A DNA stretch of 36,262 nt from Deltaproteobacteria bacterium. GTDB taxonomy: Bacteria; Lernaellota; Lernaellaia; JACKCT01. This document shows, piece after piece, positions 35,303 to 36,262 of the stretch (position 1 is its first letter; each line of letters opens with the position of its first letter). The notes beneath the pieces are model-generated. The model was not told the origin of the DNA. It saw nothing but the letters and a program-made list of their open reading frames with translations, and ran no database searches. Position numbers and translations under genes: made by a program. Location of the stretch: assembly GCA_020845895.1 (NCBI GenBank), contig JADLEX010000114.1:1-36262 (forward strand). The letters run 5' to 3'.

Positions 35303-35331
35303 ATCTTAGTGCCCGGGCCGGGGCGTCGCAA
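35303..35331 (-). promoter_or_regulatory. Sigma70-type promoter of the purine permease gene
   Basis: On the minus strand, TTGCGA (35331-35326) and TAAGAT (35308-35303) are separated by exactly 17 bp. Each hexamer matches its consensus at four of six or better. The start would be near 35296, giving a leader of about 27 nt that includes the ribosome-binding site. Confidence 0.7.
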
Positions 35332-35360
35332 GAAAAATCGTAATCGGACTTTCGCGCGTC

Positions 35361-36262
35361 CTACCAGGCGTATTCGGCGACGTTCAGTGACGCATCCGAC
35401 GCGCGGCGCAGATATCGGCCGAGCCAATACGCCCCGTGGAAATCGCCGCCGGGGTTGAGCCGAGAGCCGCCGCCGCCGTTGGGCTCGAAGGGATTCGACC
35501 GCCAGTTGAAGTTCGACGGCGGCCGGATGGCGCGCGGGATTGGATCGACCGAGTTGTAGGCGTCGTTGTGCCCCAGGTAGGGGAAGAACGTGCCGCCGAT
35601 GTGCGCGCCGGCGAGGGTGATAGTCGTGACGCCGTCCACGGCGAGGCATTCGCCCGCCGCAAGTTCCCCCGGGTCGCAGTTGATGATCGGCTCGTTCCAA
35701 TACGGTGGTTCGGGCAAACCGGCGAGATCGGTCGCCGCCGCGTCCGCCGCCGCGACATCCGTGCCGCCCGGCGCGAACGCCGAATAGATCACGTTGAACC
35801 ACGCGAGATCGGTATTCGCCGCGCCCCATCCCGCGAACCACGTCTCCCAAAGGTCGCGGCGCAGTACCTCCTGCCAGTACGCGCGGATGGCGGGATCGGC
35901 CTCGTACCGCAGCAGCGGGTAGATCGCGCAGAACGCCATGTTCGCGTTTGACCAGTTCGTGAACGGCCCCGTCATCGTAATCTTGAACGTCTGGTCCACG
36001 TAACGCGGATAATCGCGATCGAAATACAGCTCGTCCCAATAGTCCATCAGGTCGGCGTCGCCCGTGATGAAGGCGAGCGTTTTGATGAATCCGAGCGACA
36101 TGACCGCGTTGAATCCGTTGCCGATCCCCAGGAATTCGGGGAACACCACGCCCTCGAGTTCGAGCGCGTTCAGGTCATGAAAGCTCGTCAAGCGGCCGTC
36201 GGCGTCGCGGATCGACAGGTCGAGGCCCGTCTCCGGAGCGACCGCGCGCAACATGCCGGCGA
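35361..36262 (-). CDS. Unrecognised protein, C-terminal part (N-terminus beyond window)
   Basis: The frame is open to the right edge, so the 5' end is missing; at least 300 residues are visible. The first 150 residues are helical with aromatic motifs (GFNAVMSLGFIKTLAF, FITGDADLMDYWDELYFD, FTNWSNANMAFCAIYPLLRYEADP), reminiscent of an alpha/alpha-barrel solenoid. The last third is Gly/Pro/Asn-rich and probably extracellular (HIGGTFFPYLGHNDAYNS, FEPNGGGGSRLNPGGDF). Two Cys, in IINCDPG and GECLAVDG, could form a disulfide. I do not recognise a family and cannot assign a function; a secreted or surface protein is most likely. Confidence 0.7.
   Translation of the reverse strand, partial: AGMLRAVAPETGLDLSIRDADGRLTSFHDLNALELEGVVFPEFLGIGNGFNAVMSLGFIKTLAFITGDADLMDYWDELYFDRDYPRYVDQTFKITMTGPFTNWSNANMAFCAIYPLLRYEADPAIRAYWQEVLRRDLWETWFAGWGAANTDLAWFNVIYSAFAPGGTDVAAADAAATDLAGLPEPPYWNEPIINCDPGELAAGECLAVDGVTTITLAGAHIGGTFFPYLGHNDAYNSVDPIPRAIRPPSNFNWRSNPFEPNGGGGSRLNPGGDFHGAYWLGRYLRRASDASLNVAEYAW

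Overview
This 36.3 kb window is GC-rich chromosomal DNA from a Gram-negative bacterium. Outer-membrane barrels, lipoproteins, a Tat-exported molybdoenzyme and a periplasmic c-type cytochrome all point to a diderm cell. The Asp-rich lipoprotein linker, the gene mix and the promoter style suggest a deltaproteobacteria-like lineage (Myxococcota, Desulfobacterota, Lernaellota or similar). The window alone does not fix the taxon. No phage, IS element, transposase or CRISPR array is visible, and the gene order looks chromosomal.

Layout. 1-955 (-): secreted protein cut by the window edge. 956-1727: a 0.77 kb non-coding stretch holding a palindromic repeat element and a terminator. 1728-4586 (-): amt-glnK-porin nitrogen cluster with a sigma54-like promoter. 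4890-5786 (-): UbiA-type decaprenyl-phosphate phosphoribosyltransferase. 5911-9675: small secreted protein, HEAT-repeat lipoprotein, winged-helix-like protein and membrane-anchored beta-propeller. 9688-13357 (-): GH5 endoglycoceramidase-like lipoprotein and a FadH/old-yellow-enzyme reductase. 13523-14166 (+): VapBC-type toxin-antitoxin pair. 14236-16494 (+): tandem-ACT protein and TPR lipoprotein.

16744-23577 (+) is the most interesting region. It encodes a complete five-gene periplasmic molybdenum enzyme of the type II DMSO-reductase family: Tat-exported catalytic alpha subunit, four-cluster Fe-S beta subunit, heme-b gamma subunit made as a lipoprotein, TorD-like chaperone and monoheme cytochrome c. 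The alpha subunit looks most like periplasmic nitrite oxidoreductase (Nxr-like) enzymes. A near-perfect Crp/Fnr box lies exactly 41.5 bp upstream of the start point predicted from an extended -10, so oxygen- or NO-responsive activation is likely. A strong terminator closes the operon.

23630-24534 (-): LigB-type dioxygenase preceded by a selenocysteine tRNA (selC), so the organism makes selenoproteins. 24749-32469 (+): the classic rimP-nusA-ylxR-infB-ylxP-rbfA-DHH phosphoesterase-truB translation and transcription operon, with an attenuator-like terminator in its leader and an 18-bp tandem repeat before nusA. 32455-33843 (-): DUF4266-DUF3570 envelope pair. 33893-35269 (-): AzgA-type purine permease. 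35361-36262 (-): C-terminal part of an unrecognised protein that runs off the right edge.
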